From the NCBI GenBank assembly GCA_024229395.1, contig JAAESM010000074.1, forward strand, positions 221,183 through 285,182: DNA of 64,000 nucleotides. Direction: 5' to 3'. This stretch comes from Planctomycetota bacterium (lineage in GTDB: Bacteria; Planctomycetota; UBA1135). The notes under the pieces are model-generated. The model did not search any database, was not told the origin of the DNA, and was given only the letters and a program-made list of their open reading frames with translations. Both the position numbers and the translations under genes were made by a program. The number at the start of each line of letters is the position of its first letter. Position 1 is the first letter of the stretch. Shown piece by piece: positions 51,642 through 60,682 of the stretch.

Positions 51642-54464
51642 ATGTTCAAGGCATACATCCTTCCAGCGGTCTTTGTATTCCTGGTGGCCGCATGCGCCGC
51701 CCCGAAGTCATCCGCCAATCGGAACGCCCCGCCTGACTGGTTGTTGAACCAAGGTTCGTGGCAAGCGGAAGTCCTGGAGCAGGATGACCAACTCATTTTG
51801 CAAAATGGTTTGATCAAGCGCGTGATCAAGTTGTCGCCGAATGCCGCGACCATTGCCTTCGAGAACTTGATGACCGGCGAATCCATGTTGCGCTCCCCCA
51901 AGCCGGAAGCGCTGGTGACCTTGGATGGAATGGATCTTGCGGTTGGTGGTCTTTCCGGCCAACCCGACCATGCCTTCTTGTTGCCCGAATGGGTAGGTGA
52001 CCTGAAGGATGACCCCGCCTCCTTCCATTATGTTGGCCACCGCATCGGCCAGACCAAGGAAGCGTTTGGCTGGAAACGCAATCGCCATTCGGAAGGCCGG
52101 CCATGGCCAGCGCCCGGCGCTTCCTTGGAGATGGATTACCGCCTCAATCCGAGTGCGTTGGCTGCCCTCCAGGACCGTCTTGCCAGTCCAAATGCGCAAC
52201 GCGAAACATTGCTGCACGAAACCTTCCAGGACGACGATGGTAGCTGGAGTTTCCTCCTATCGAATAGCGATGAACGCAACTCGGTAATCAATGAAGGCAA
52301 GTTCGGCGAGATCTATGCACGCGCCAACAGTTTCGCCTTCATGCAGCGTGACCTACCAGCCGCCACTCAAGTGGTGGAGTGCCAGCTGGATGCAGGCACC
52401 GACGCCAGTGCCAGTTGGGGACCAGGAATGGTCTTGATCTGGCCCGAAGGCCACACCGTCAAGATCCTCCTACGCCCCGGTCAGAAACAGTTCGGCGTAA
52501 ACGTGAATGGTTCAGAGCGCACCTTCTCTGGTCTTGATGTGGCCAAGAGTTGGTGGCTTCGAGTGGAACTGCGCCCACGCGGCATGGTCTGCTTGGTCTC
52601 TTCTGACCGCAAGCAATGGCGTGAGTTGATGGTCGTGAAGGATGGCCCCAATGTTGCGCCGTCCATGGTGCGCTTGGGCAAGACCGATCGCAGCGGAAGC
52701 GCCAACGATTTCCCTGACATTGGCGAGTTGGGGCGCAGTCGACTGCTGAACTTCTCCGCCCATGGGCAACTCAGCGGGACTGCCATCGAGGAGATGCAAA
52801 GCAAGCTGCAGCGCTTGGCCAAAGTCACCATCACCATTCGTTATGAGATCTTCGATGGCATTCCTCTGCTCGGCAAGGAGTTGTTGGTCCACAACGGTAG
52901 CGGCAAGGCGGTGCAACTGGAGAGATTCACCAGCGAACTGTTGGCTGCGGTCGAGGCTGAGTCACGCGTGGAGGGGGCAGCACGTTGGCGCCCGGCTGGC
53001 CTGGATGTAGTCAGCGATTATGCCTTCGGTGGAATGTCACCTATTAATTCATCAAAGGTAGTGCACTGGGTTCCGGATCCGGAGTACATGACCCAGGTGA
53101 ATTATCAAAGATTGTCTCCAGTACTGCTGGAGGCGCGATTGCCTGCCGGCCCTGATGTGCCCATCGCCAGCGGCGAGACTTTCCGAAGTTTCCGCGTATT
53201 CGAATTGGCGCAAGATAGCACCGACCGCGAGCGCAAGGGACTGGCGCGGCGCCAGATGTATCGCACAATTGCGCCTTGGGTCACCGAGAACCCATTGATG
53301 ATGCATATCCGCAGCGCCGACCCAACCGCCGTGAAGTTGGCTTTGGATCAATGCGAGGCCGTCGGCTTTGAGATGGCCATCCTGACTTTCGGCAGTGGCT
53401 TCAATATCGAAAGCGAAGACCCTGCTTATCTCGCGCAGTTGAAAGAGCTCGCCGACTATGCGCATGAACGTGGGATTCAGCTCGGCGGCTACAGCCTGCT
53501 CGCCAGCCGACGCATCTCCAAGCAACATGATGTCGTCGACAAAGAGACTGGCGAGACCGGTCATGCATTCTTCGGCAACTCACCTTGTCTAGAAAGCGAA
53601 TGGGGTCAGGAGTACTTTCAGAAACTGTACGACTTCTACGAGAAGACTGGTTTCGACTTGCTGGAGCATGACGGCAGTTATCCCGGTGATTTCTGCGCGT
53701 CGACCAGTCACCCAGGCCACTCAGGCTATGACGATTCACAATGGTTGCAGTGGGTCAAGATCCGCGACTTCTACCAATGGTGTCGTGAGCAAGGCGTGTT
53801 TCTGAACGTGCCCGATTTCTATGTGCTTGCAGGCTCCAACAAGACCGGCATGGGTTACCGCGAGACCAACTGGAGCCTTCCGCGCGCATGGCAGCCACTA
53901 CATGGACGTCAAAATGTTTATGACGGTACATGGGAGAAGACTCCGACCATGGGTTGGATGTTCGTGCCACTCACGCAATATCAAGGTGGTGGTGCTGCGG
54001 CAACGATTGAGCCTTTGAAAGACCATTTAGATGCCTACGAAAGCCATCTAGCCTACAACCTTGGCTTTGGCGTGCAGGCATGCTGGCGTGGACCACGCTT
54101 GTTCGATTCGCCACAGACTGAAGCATTGGTTAAGAAATGGGTCGACTTTTACAAGCAACATCGCGCGATTCTTGAGAGCGACTTGCTTCACCTGCGGCGC
54201 GCCGACGGACGTGACTTGGATTACATGATGCATGTCAATCCGCGCTTGGGAGAGAAGGCCTTGCTGATGGTCTTCAACCCGCTCGCCGAAACACGCACCA
54301 AAACCATCCGCGTGCCGCTGTACTACACCGGGCTATCTACCACCACAAAGGTCAGCCAAGAAGGCGCCACCTTCAAGAGGATGAAGGTCAATCGCGATTA
54401 CAGCGTAGGCCTTGAAGTTACGGTGCCGCCGCAGAGCCAGACTTGGTTCGTGTTCCAGGAGTAG
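51642..54464 (+). CDS. Large exported glycosidase-like lipoprotein
   Basis: ATG 51642 starts a lipoprotein signal (ILPAVFVFLVAACAAP; Cys 18), 940 residues in all. Residues 40-520 are beta-rich, with a concanavalin-like insertion near 230-370 (GPGMVLIWPEGHTVKILLRP). Residues about 550-820 form a barrel-like catalytic region: GFEMAILTFGSGFNIES, RGIQLGGYSLLASRRIS, GFDLLEHDGSYPGDFCAS (an acidic pair likely at the active site) and NVPDFYVLAGSNKTGMGYRE. It resembles clan GH-D alpha-galactosidases distantly but no named family is recognised. Location beside GH29 suggests fucoidan or glycoprotein breakdown, by inference. Confidence 0.6.
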   Translation: MFKAYILPAVFVFLVAACAAPKSSANRNAPPDWLLNQGSWQAEVLEQDDQLILQNGLIKRVIKLSPNAATIAFENLMTGESMLRSPKPEALVTLDGMDLAVGGLSGQPDHAFLLPEWVGDLKDDPASFHYVGHRIGQTKEAFGWKRNRHSEGRPWPAPGASLEMDYRLNPSALAALQDRLASPNAQRETLLHETFQDDDGSWSFLLSNSDERNSVINEGKFGEIYARANSFAFMQRDLPAATQVVECQLDAGTDASASWGPGMVLIWPEGHTVKILLRPGQKQFGVNVNGSERTFSGLDVAKSWWLRVELRPRGMVCLVSSDRKQWRELMVVKDGPNVAPSMVRLGKTDRSGSANDFPDIGELGRSRLLNFSAHGQLSGTAIEEMQSKLQRLAKVTITIRYEIFDGIPLLGKELLVHNGSGKAVQLERFTSELLAAVEAESRVEGAARWRPAGLDVVSDYAFGGMSPINSSKVVHWVPDPEYMTQVNYQRLSPVLLEARLPAGPDVPIASGETFRSFRVFELAQDSTDRERKGLARRQMYRTIAPWVTENPLMMHIRSADPTAVKLALDQCEAVGFEMAILTFGSGFNIESEDPAYLAQLKELADYAHERGIQLGGYSLLASRRISKQHDVVDKETGETGHAFFGNSPCLESEWGQEYFQKLYDFYEKTGFDLLEHDGSYPGDFCASTSHPGHSGYDDSQWLQWVKIRDFYQWCREQGVFLNVPDFYVLAGSNKTGMGYRETNWSLPRAWQPLHGRQNVYDGTWEKTPTMGWMFVPLTQYQGGGAAATIEPLKDHLDAYESHLAYNLGFGVQACWRGPRLFDSPQTEALVKKWVDFYKQHRAILESDLLHLRRADGRDLDYMMHVNPRLGEKALLMVFNPLAETRTKTIRVPLYYTGLSTTTKVSQEGATFKRMKVNRDYSVGLEVTVPPQSQTWFVFQE

Positions 54465-54493
54465 CAGGGCAACGCGCTTGCAGCCGCAATAGC

Positions 54494-55876
54494 TCAGCGC
54501 TTGAGTCGCGCGACCCTGACAACCGTATTGGTTCCGTATGGGTAGCGAGTCGCATTCAAAATCAAGGAACCATCTGCGCCACGCTCGACCTTCAGCTCCT
54601 CGTCGTTATCCAACCACACGGCTGATTTCCAATCACCGTCCAACTCCAGGAAGGCGCGCTTGCCTCCACCGCGTGATTTGCCATGCGCGCGCGTATCGGC
54701 AGTCGGCGTCAAGTCGAAGATGAACAAGTAGACCTCGTCATCCAAACGCAAACCGAAATCACGCGCCTCACCTTGGATGCCGCAAGATTGACCGTGGTAG
54801 ATCGGTCCATCGTCACCGCCATGGAGCGCGATCCAATCACCGACTCGCTTCAACAATGCGGTTTCATATTCCGGAACCGCGCCGGTAGCAGTCGGGCCGA
54901 TGTTCATTAACAAATTGGTGCCTGCGCGTCGGCAGCCGCAGAGCTCCTCGATGACATGCGCGGGTGATAAGTAATTAAAATCCTGTGTAGCGATGCCCCA
55001 GTGAAAATTCAAAGTGTGGCACATTTCTCCAGCTACATACTTTGGGTGTCCACGGCGATCGATTGGCTCGGGGCGCCCGCGCTCGAAGGTGGTGCTATCG
55101 ATCTCTGGGTTGCCTACCTTGCCACCGGCACCGATACCGGTGTTGTTGATGATCAAGGCCTCGGGCTGATGCTCGCGGATCACACCATAAAGCGCATCTG
55201 TTTCCCAGTCGGCATTAGGCTTGCTCCAGTTGCCGTCGAACCAGAAGCCACCGATCGAACCGTACTCAGTGCACAACAGTTTGACCGACGCCCGCAAGTA
55301 TTCCTGATAAGCCTTCCAATCGTTCTTGAAACGTTCGTCCGTCCAATCCAATGTAGTGCAGTACAACATTGGCACGATCCCTTCCTCGCGGCAGCCGTCG
55401 GTGAAGTCCCTGATCAAGTCGCGATCGGCCGGCGTGTGGGTGATATCCCAATCGGAGAGCCCGCGCGTGTCATAAAGGCTGAAGCCATCATGGTGGCGAC
55501 TGGTATGCGTGATGTACTTCATGCCTGCCCGCTTGGCCAAGCGCGCCAACTCGCGACCATTGAAATCCTTGGCCGTGAAGGTCTTCATCAACTTGGCGTA
55601 CTCCTCTTTCGGTACACCATGCATATTCATCGCCCACTCACCGCGGCCAATCTGGGAGTACAACCCCCAGTGCACGAACATGCCAAAGCCCATCTGCTCG
55701 AAGGCTTTCACGCGGGCCGACGCCACCGGCACGGCATCTGGATCTTGCTGCAGCGGATCCGCAGCCGGATTTCCAGCGGGTTCCATGAGCTGCCAAGCGC
55801 CCAGTTGAGAGGGAAGAATCAGGCCGGCACCAGCTAGACTAGTGCGGCTCAAGAACTTGCGCCGAGAGATGTCCAT
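54494..55876 (-). CDS. Tat-exported GH29 alpha-L-fucosidase
   Basis: The start ATG 55876 gives 460 residues with a twin-arginine signal (MDISRRKFLSRTSLAGAGLI). The GH29 domain follows: FGMFVHWGLYSQIGRGEW, THTSRHHDGFSLYDT, LYCTTLDWTDERF and GGFWFDGNWSK with the nucleophile Asp (about 214). The C-terminal part is a short beta domain ending VVRVARLKR, without a visible binding module. Such enzymes release terminal L-fucose, feeding the transporter and pathway encoded at 43.5-50.5 kb. It converges on the glycosidase-like gene. Confidence 0.93.
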   Translation of the reverse strand: MDISRRKFLSRTSLAGAGLILPSQLGAWQLMEPAGNPAADPLQQDPDAVPVASARVKAFEQMGFGMFVHWGLYSQIGRGEWAMNMHGVPKEEYAKLMKTFTAKDFNGRELARLAKRAGMKYITHTSRHHDGFSLYDTRGLSDWDITHTPADRDLIRDFTDGCREEGIVPMLYCTTLDWTDERFKNDWKAYQEYLRASVKLLCTEYGSIGGFWFDGNWSKPNADWETDALYGVIREHQPEALIINNTGIGAGGKVGNPEIDSTTFERGRPEPIDRRGHPKYVAGEMCHTLNFHWGIATQDFNYLSPAHVIEELCGCRRAGTNLLMNIGPTATGAVPEYETALLKRVGDWIALHGGDDGPIYHGQSCGIQGEARDFGLRLDDEVYLFIFDLTPTADTRAHGKSRGGGKRAFLELDGDWKSAVWLDNDEELKVERGADGSLILNATRYPYGTNTVVRVARLKR

Positions 55877-55968
55877 GCACAATCCAGGGTAGTCATTCCT
55901 CGCTCACGAAGAGGGGACCACGGGTAGGAATCACGCAGTGCGGGAAGCACGGGTGACTTTCACAATAT

Positions 55969-56322
55969 TCAAAAAGACATTAACAATATGCAAGCCCAGC
56001 AGTGACCGTAGATCGCGTTCACAACTTCCACCATGGGTGAGCCCAAACTGGGCATCGACGCATCAACAGATACCCCAGAATCCGCCAATTTCCGCAGGCT
56101 CGCGGCGGTGGCGTCAAAGTCCTTCAGCTGCGCCTGCCCAATTGCAAGGAAAGCCAGAGCCAGGGAATCATCTTCGGCACGCTCGACCTCAGCCAAAGAA
56201 GCCTCCGTAAGCTCTTTCCAGGAAGAACTTTGGCGCAATTGGTTTGCAATGGCAAGGAAATCTTCACCTGACTGAGGCGGAGCCAGCGGAAGCGAGGTAA
56301 AAAAACAGCAATGCGGTGGCAA
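55969..56322 (-). CDS. Small exported TPR-like protein, probably frameshifted at its signal peptide
   Basis: The 590-bp gap between the fucosidase and the SGNH gene holds this minus-strand frame of 117 codons (TTG start). Its middle is helical and Ala-rich (EDFLAIANQLRQSSSWKE, DSLALAFLAIGQAQLKDFD), like one or two TPRs. A hydrophobic run is split by an A7 tract (plus strand 56299-56305): with six bases, a GTG at 56329 would read FFATALLFFTSLPLAPPQ, a good signal peptide. The C-terminal 30 residues look unrelated, so the gene may also be truncated. No other gene is visible in the gap. Confidence 0.45.
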   Translation of the reverse strand: MPPHCCFFTSLPLAPPQSGEDFLAIANQLRQSSSWKELTEASLAEVERAEDDSLALAFLAIGQAQLKDFDATAASLRKLADSGVSVDASMPSLGSPMVEVVNAIYGHCWACILLMSF

Positions 56323-56473
56323 AAAACACCGTAATATTCTATCTGAACCCTCAAAAATGAAGACGCCTAGGAATTTTCAGCTGGTGCCCCCTGAATCCAC
56401 ACCCATAGATTATCCTAGAAAGACTAAGTAGGAATCCTCGCACTTAGCTTCATCCCCCTCAGCTCCCAACAAA

Positions 56474-58291
56474 ATGCTTCGCGCTGTCTGCCTCCTCCTT
56501 CCTTTTGTAGCAGGGGCAGCCGTAATACAGGCCCAGACTCCGATGACGGATTTGGGTAATGGGCTTTATTTGGGCCGCTACGAGGGCGGTCTTTATTGCG
56601 GCGGATTGAACCATCCACCTGCTTCGCATCAGCTTGCGATTCAACAGGCCGCGAATGCCGTCGTGCCACGCGATCAAAACGGCATGCCGTCAACAGAAGG
56701 CTTGATCGGATTCGCGTCCATCACCATGTCGAACGCCAACCAGGAATGGTCCGCGTTCAAGCAACTGGCTGACCAAGACGATCATCGCAACTCTCGGGTG
56801 CGCTTGATTACCGGTGCCGCTGGCGGGCAATCAATGGATGTGATTCGCGACCCTAACGCACAATATTGGACGGACCTCGCGGTCAAGATTGATGCTGCTG
56901 GCATGACTTCTGAACAGGTGCAAGTCGTTTGGCTGAAGATGGCCGACGCCGAGCCGAGCACCTTGTCTTTCCCGATGCACGCCCTGCATCTGAAGACGCA
57001 CGCGCGGGAAGTACTGCACATCCTGAAAGCCACTTACCCCAACTTGGCTTTGGCGTACTTCTCCAGCCGATCTTACGGCGGTTATGCCTCGGCGCCGAAC
57101 CGCAGTGAACCTCTCAGTTACGAGACCGGCTTCGCCACCAAGTGGTTGATCGACGAACAGATCGCCGGCGACGTCACGCTGAATTACAACCCTAGCAATG
57201 GCACGGTCGTGGCACCCGTCATTCTTTGGGGTCCCTACCTATGGACAAACGGCCTCAATCCACGCAACGACGGATTGATCTGGGAACGCACCGATGTCGA
57301 GAACGATGCGGTCCACCCCTCGCCATCTGGTGAATTGAAGGTGGCGTTGATGCTCAACGACTACTTCAACAACGCTCCTTCCTCAACACCGTGGTATAGC
57401 CAACCGGCAGAAGAGCGTTTGGTTTTTCTCGACGCTAGTGATGACGCATGGGTCGATGCCGCCAACCCAACGCAGAACTTCGGCAGTGAGCAGCAGTTGC
57501 TGGTGCAACCAGGGCGGCGGCATTCTTACTTCAAGTTCGACCTGCGCAAGGTGACCGGAAAGGTTCGGCACGCCGAGTTGGTGTTCAATACGCACCCGGA
57601 CGTGCGCAGCTCGGTCGGTGTGCAACTTCGCTCCGCAGCGTCTTCGAACTGGCACGAGAACCAGATTAATTTCAACAATGCGCCGTTCCTGCACGGCACT
57701 CCGCTCGCGACCTTCCCAGAGTTGAGCCGTGGCAGCACGGTTTCGGTCGACGTAACGGATCAAGTGAATTCCGCGAGCACTCCTCGCCTGACCTTCGCTT
57801 TGGTCGGCGGACCTGGTTCCTTAAGCATCAAGGTGTTGCAGAGCAAGGAAGGCGGCGACGGCCCGCGTTTGGTCCTGACCATGCTTCCTGAGGATGATGA
57901 CCCGGGTGTTCCTTTCTGCCGCAACCTACCCAACTGCACCGGCGTTCCCGGGCTGCTCGATCTTACCGGTTCCTCCAGCGTGGGCCAAAACAACCTGAGC
58001 CTGGAAGCTAGCCAATTGCCGCCCAACGAAAGAGCTGTCTTCTTCATCGGCTTGGAGCCGCAGAGGAAGCCTTATGGCGACGGCTTCCTGTGTATCGCCA
58101 ATCCAATCGTGCACACCAGCACCTATGTTCTGATTAACCAGACCGGCCGCGCTTCCATGAACCTGAACATCGGCTCCCTGTTCACCTTGGTTGGCAGATC
58201 CCTTTATGCTCAGTGCGCCTACCAAGATGCGGCGGCGCTGAACTCCGGCTTTAACTTCACGAACGGCCAGCGATTCCGCCTGAGCCCGTAG
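56474..58291 (+). CDS. Exported protein: SGNH-like domain + DNRLRE carbohydrate-binding-like domain + planctomycete-type C-terminal module
   Basis: The 605-residue protein has a signal peptide (MLRAVCLLLPFVAGAAVIQA). Residues about 25-310 resemble an SGNH-hydrolase-like region (PRDQNGMPSTEGLIGFASIT; AYFSSRSYGGYAS; NDAVHPSPSGELKVA, whose Asp-x-x-His could be the catalytic pair). Residues about 320-470 form a DNRLRE/CBM96-like domain (LDASDDAWVDAANPTQNFGS, HSYFKFDLRKVTG). The last 130 residues are a Cys-rich beta-module (FCRNLPNCTGVPG, GDGFLCIANP) widely seen at the end of planctomycete exported proteins. Probably acts on extracellular glycans. Confidence 0.72.
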   Translation: MLRAVCLLLPFVAGAAVIQAQTPMTDLGNGLYLGRYEGGLYCGGLNHPPASHQLAIQQAANAVVPRDQNGMPSTEGLIGFASITMSNANQEWSAFKQLADQDDHRNSRVRLITGAAGGQSMDVIRDPNAQYWTDLAVKIDAAGMTSEQVQVVWLKMADAEPSTLSFPMHALHLKTHAREVLHILKATYPNLALAYFSSRSYGGYASAPNRSEPLSYETGFATKWLIDEQIAGDVTLNYNPSNGTVVAPVILWGPYLWTNGLNPRNDGLIWERTDVENDAVHPSPSGELKVALMLNDYFNNAPSSTPWYSQPAEERLVFLDASDDAWVDAANPTQNFGSEQQLLVQPGRRHSYFKFDLRKVTGKVRHAELVFNTHPDVRSSVGVQLRSAASSNWHENQINFNNAPFLHGTPLATFPELSRGSTVSVDVTDQVNSASTPRLTFALVGGPGSLSIKVLQSKEGGDGPRLVLTMLPEDDDPGVPFCRNLPNCTGVPGLLDLTGSSSVGQNNLSLEASQLPPNERAVFFIGLEPQRKPYGDGFLCIANPIVHTSTYVLINQTGRASMNLNIGSLFTLVGRSLYAQCAYQDAAALNSGFNFTNGQRFRLSP

Positions 58292-58326
58292 TTTCAGCAA
58301 ACGGGTTTACATTAAAATCCGCCGCC

Positions 58327-58824
58327 GATGACCCCGTTGCACAGGCTGGTCAAGAAGAAGGCGATTCCCATCACGGTCAACACTCCTTTGCACCGCAAGG
58401 GACGGCCTTGGATTTCGTTTATCAACTCTCCGAGCGAACTTGGCTTCAGTTAGTTGCCGACGTCAACGGCGAGACCAGTACTGCGCAGTTGATCCTCGAA
58501 TATGAATCCACCCACCAAGGTGAGTTCGGTTTGTATCGCATCATCTTCGCCGGCCTCTCCGAAACCGATGATCCAAAGATCGTGGCAGCCTTGCAGAATA
58601 TCTATGTCCGCTTCCAGAGCTTTGTGTATGACCAAGTGCTTACTCATCAAGGCGAGGGCCGCAAGACTAGCAATCCCAATCCAGAGTTGGCAGCGTGGGC
58701 GATTCTTGGGTTGAGTACGGTGGCGAACATCGGACGTGAATTGAATCTTCCGTCCGAGGACGCACGTCGGCGCTTGATGCTGGAGATCGGTAATCTCCTG
58801 CTCGGCCAGAAGGCCGCAGGTTAG
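58327..58824 (+). pseudogene. 5'-truncated TetR-family regulator
   Basis: The C-terminal ligand-binding half of a TetR regulator is clear: STAQLILEYESTHQGEFGLY, LSETDDPKIVAALQNIY, AWAILGLSTVANIGREL and LMLEIGNLLLGQKAAG. Upstream in the same frame (from about 58327) are only traces of the helix-turn-helix end (VAQAG, SHHGQHSFAPQGTALDFVYQ), and there is no ATG or GTG; the first usable start is TTG 58408. The DNA-binding domain is missing, so the gene is likely dead. Confidence 0.55.
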
Positions 58825-58836
58825 GGCAGCCCCAGT

Positions 58837-59973
58837 TTACTCCAACGATACACGCACCGGTTCGCCTGGAACCAGGTGCAATCCTTGCACGGCACTCAAG
58901 CCGGCAGCGCGTCCGTATTCAGGAACCGCTGGGTCTCTCCACAATGGGCGAGGCAGTTCCTCGATCGTCGGTGACATCACCGTGACGATGGCCTCGGCGA
59001 CTTCACCGTTACCCAAGCGGCGCACGGCGACCTTGCTTCCGACCGTTACGCCGGAATCAAGACCAGGTGGCTGGTAGAAGACGACCGCCCCATGGCCGGA
59101 TGGCGTGAGCACCAACAAGTCTTGACCCAACACGACCGAGCGACCTGACGAAGCCAACACCGAACGGACTTGACCATAGACCGGTGCGCGCACCACCAAG
59201 GCCTCGCGAGCGAGTTCGATTTCGGCAAGGCGCAAGGACTGCACCCTGACCGCCTGTTGCAGGGCTTCCAAGCGTGGTGCGGCGGCAAGGTCTTCTGGTG
59301 CGGACAACATGAACTCTTCATGGCGGGTGATCGCACGTGCGTATTCCCCTTCCAATTGAGAGACTAGTTGTTCGGTCGTTCGGATTCGCTCCAACTCCAC
59401 TTCGAGCGCGAGCTCCAAGTCTTCGGCGTTCGCTTCCGAACCGGCGGAGGATTCCAGCAAGGCGGTGGCACGCTCAAATGCGACGCGCAATCGTTCGGCC
59501 TCGACGCGGCTGGTCGACAATTCGATGTTGCGGCGCATGAGTTCCACGCGCAGGTCGACGGCATCCATCTCGAAACGGCGGGCATCCTTTTCCCAATCAC
59601 GCCCCATCTCCGCAACCGAAGCACGCAATTCAGCGACCAGTGCCAAGCGTTCCGTGGCAAGTCGTTCGACTTCGGCGCTGGCGGTATTGATCTGTGCCAT
59701 CACCGCGGAGGAATCCATGGTGACAAGCACTTGGCCGGCTGCGACTTGATCGTACATGCCCACCGACAACTCCAACACGCGACCATTGATCGGTGCCGAC
59801 ACCACGTGGTCGGTGGCATACGTGATACCAGCGAACTCAGTTCCGGCGCTGCGCAACTCCATCAGTTGCACCACGCCAATCACTGCTGCAGCCCAAACGG
59901 CTACAGGCAATGCCTTACGTCGGAAGAAATCAACGCGACGATTCAGCGGGACAGGGATTTTCTTGATTGCCAT
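58837..59973 (-). CDS. HlyD-family membrane-fusion-like protein
   Basis: A 378-residue protein anchored by one N-terminal helix (ALPVAVWAAAVIGVVQLME). It has a lipoyl half (VVSAPINGRVLELSVGMYDQ, residues about 58-80), a long coiled coil (about 95-250, rich in Glu, Arg and Leu), the second half (ALVVRAPVYGQVRSVLASSG) and a beta domain. It starts 2 bp after the DUF4956 stop, in the VTC operon, which suggests a periplasmic partner for polyphosphate or surface-polymer handling; no exporter gene is adjacent. Confidence 0.82.
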   Translation of the reverse strand: MAIKKIPVPLNRRVDFFRRKALPVAVWAAAVIGVVQLMELRSAGTEFAGITYATDHVVSAPINGRVLELSVGMYDQVAAGQVLVTMDSSAVMAQINTASAEVERLATERLALVAELRASVAEMGRDWEKDARRFEMDAVDLRVELMRRNIELSTSRVEAERLRVAFERATALLESSAGSEANAEDLELALEVELERIRTTEQLVSQLEGEYARAITRHEEFMLSAPEDLAAAPRLEALQQAVRVQSLRLAEIELAREALVVRAPVYGQVRSVLASSGRSVVLGQDLLVLTPSGHGAVVFYQPPGLDSGVTVGSKVAVRRLGNGEVAEAIVTVMSPTIEELPRPLWRDPAVPEYGRAAGLSAVQGLHLVPGEPVRVSLE

Positions 59974-59975
59974 GC

Positions 59976-60671
59976 CTAGATCTCCGCGTATTCATCTCGG
60001 AGGACAAGACCGACTTCACCGACACCGGTTAGGCCTTCCATGGCAACTACCAATTCGCCGCTACGGTTTGGGTCACGCAGACGAACTTGATAAACGTATT
60101 CAGCGCCGCCGCCGGATTCACGCACGGAAACGCGGCGCGCGCTATGGCAATGCGCGGTTAGTACCTCACCGAGAGACTTGTCCGCAGACTGTCGATCTTC
60201 GCCGGACAATCGGCAGTTGAGGTGGCCGTCGTATGGAGACAGCGAACCGAAACGAGTGTAGTGCAAGTAGAAGGCGGCGCTGCACAAGGCGACCGCACCG
60301 ATCACGGCAGCCAGATGGCGTTGCGACCCAACGGCCATTCCGAGTACCAAGGCAAAGAACACGAAGGCGGTGTCGCGCGTGTCCTTCAACACGTTGCGGA
60401 AACGAATGATTGCCAATGCGCCAATCAATCCGAACGCGGTAACGATTGAATTCCCAATCACGAACATCACCAGTGCGACCACCATCGTGAGCAGCACCAA
60501 GGACTGCGTGAAGGTGCGCGAGTACGACATGCCACTGTGGATGCGCAAGTAAACCCAAGCAAGGAACTGGCCGATGACGAAGGCCAGCAATAGCGACAGC
60601 AACATGGACTCCGGCGTATAGACCGGGGTCATCGATCCATTATCGGAAAGGAGTCGAAGGAAGCTGTCCAC
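59976..60671 (-). CDS. DUF4956 membrane protein
   Basis: A 231-residue protein with four membrane helices (MLLSLLLAFVIGQFLAWVYL; SLVLLTMVVALVMFVIGN; TAFGLIGALAIIRFRNVLKD; VFFALVLGMAVGSQRHL) and a soluble C-terminal alpha/beta part. The IIRFRN motif after helix 3 is typical of DUF4956. This family is regularly encoded beside VTC-domain polyphosphate polymerases, as here (11 bp after the VTC gene). Molecular role unknown; possibly a channel or membrane partner. Confidence 0.85.
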   Translation of the reverse strand: MDSFLRLLSDNGSMTPVYTPESMLLSLLLAFVIGQFLAWVYLRIHSGMSYSRTFTQSLVLLTMVVALVMFVIGNSIVTAFGLIGALAIIRFRNVLKDTRDTAFVFFALVLGMAVGSQRHLAAVIGAVALCSAAFYLHYTRFGSLSPYDGHLNCRLSGEDRQSADKSLGEVLTAHCHSARRVSVRESGGGAEYVYQVRLRDPNRSGELVVAMEGLTGVGEVGLVLRDEYAEI

Positions 60672-60682
60672 CTAGCTGTTGG

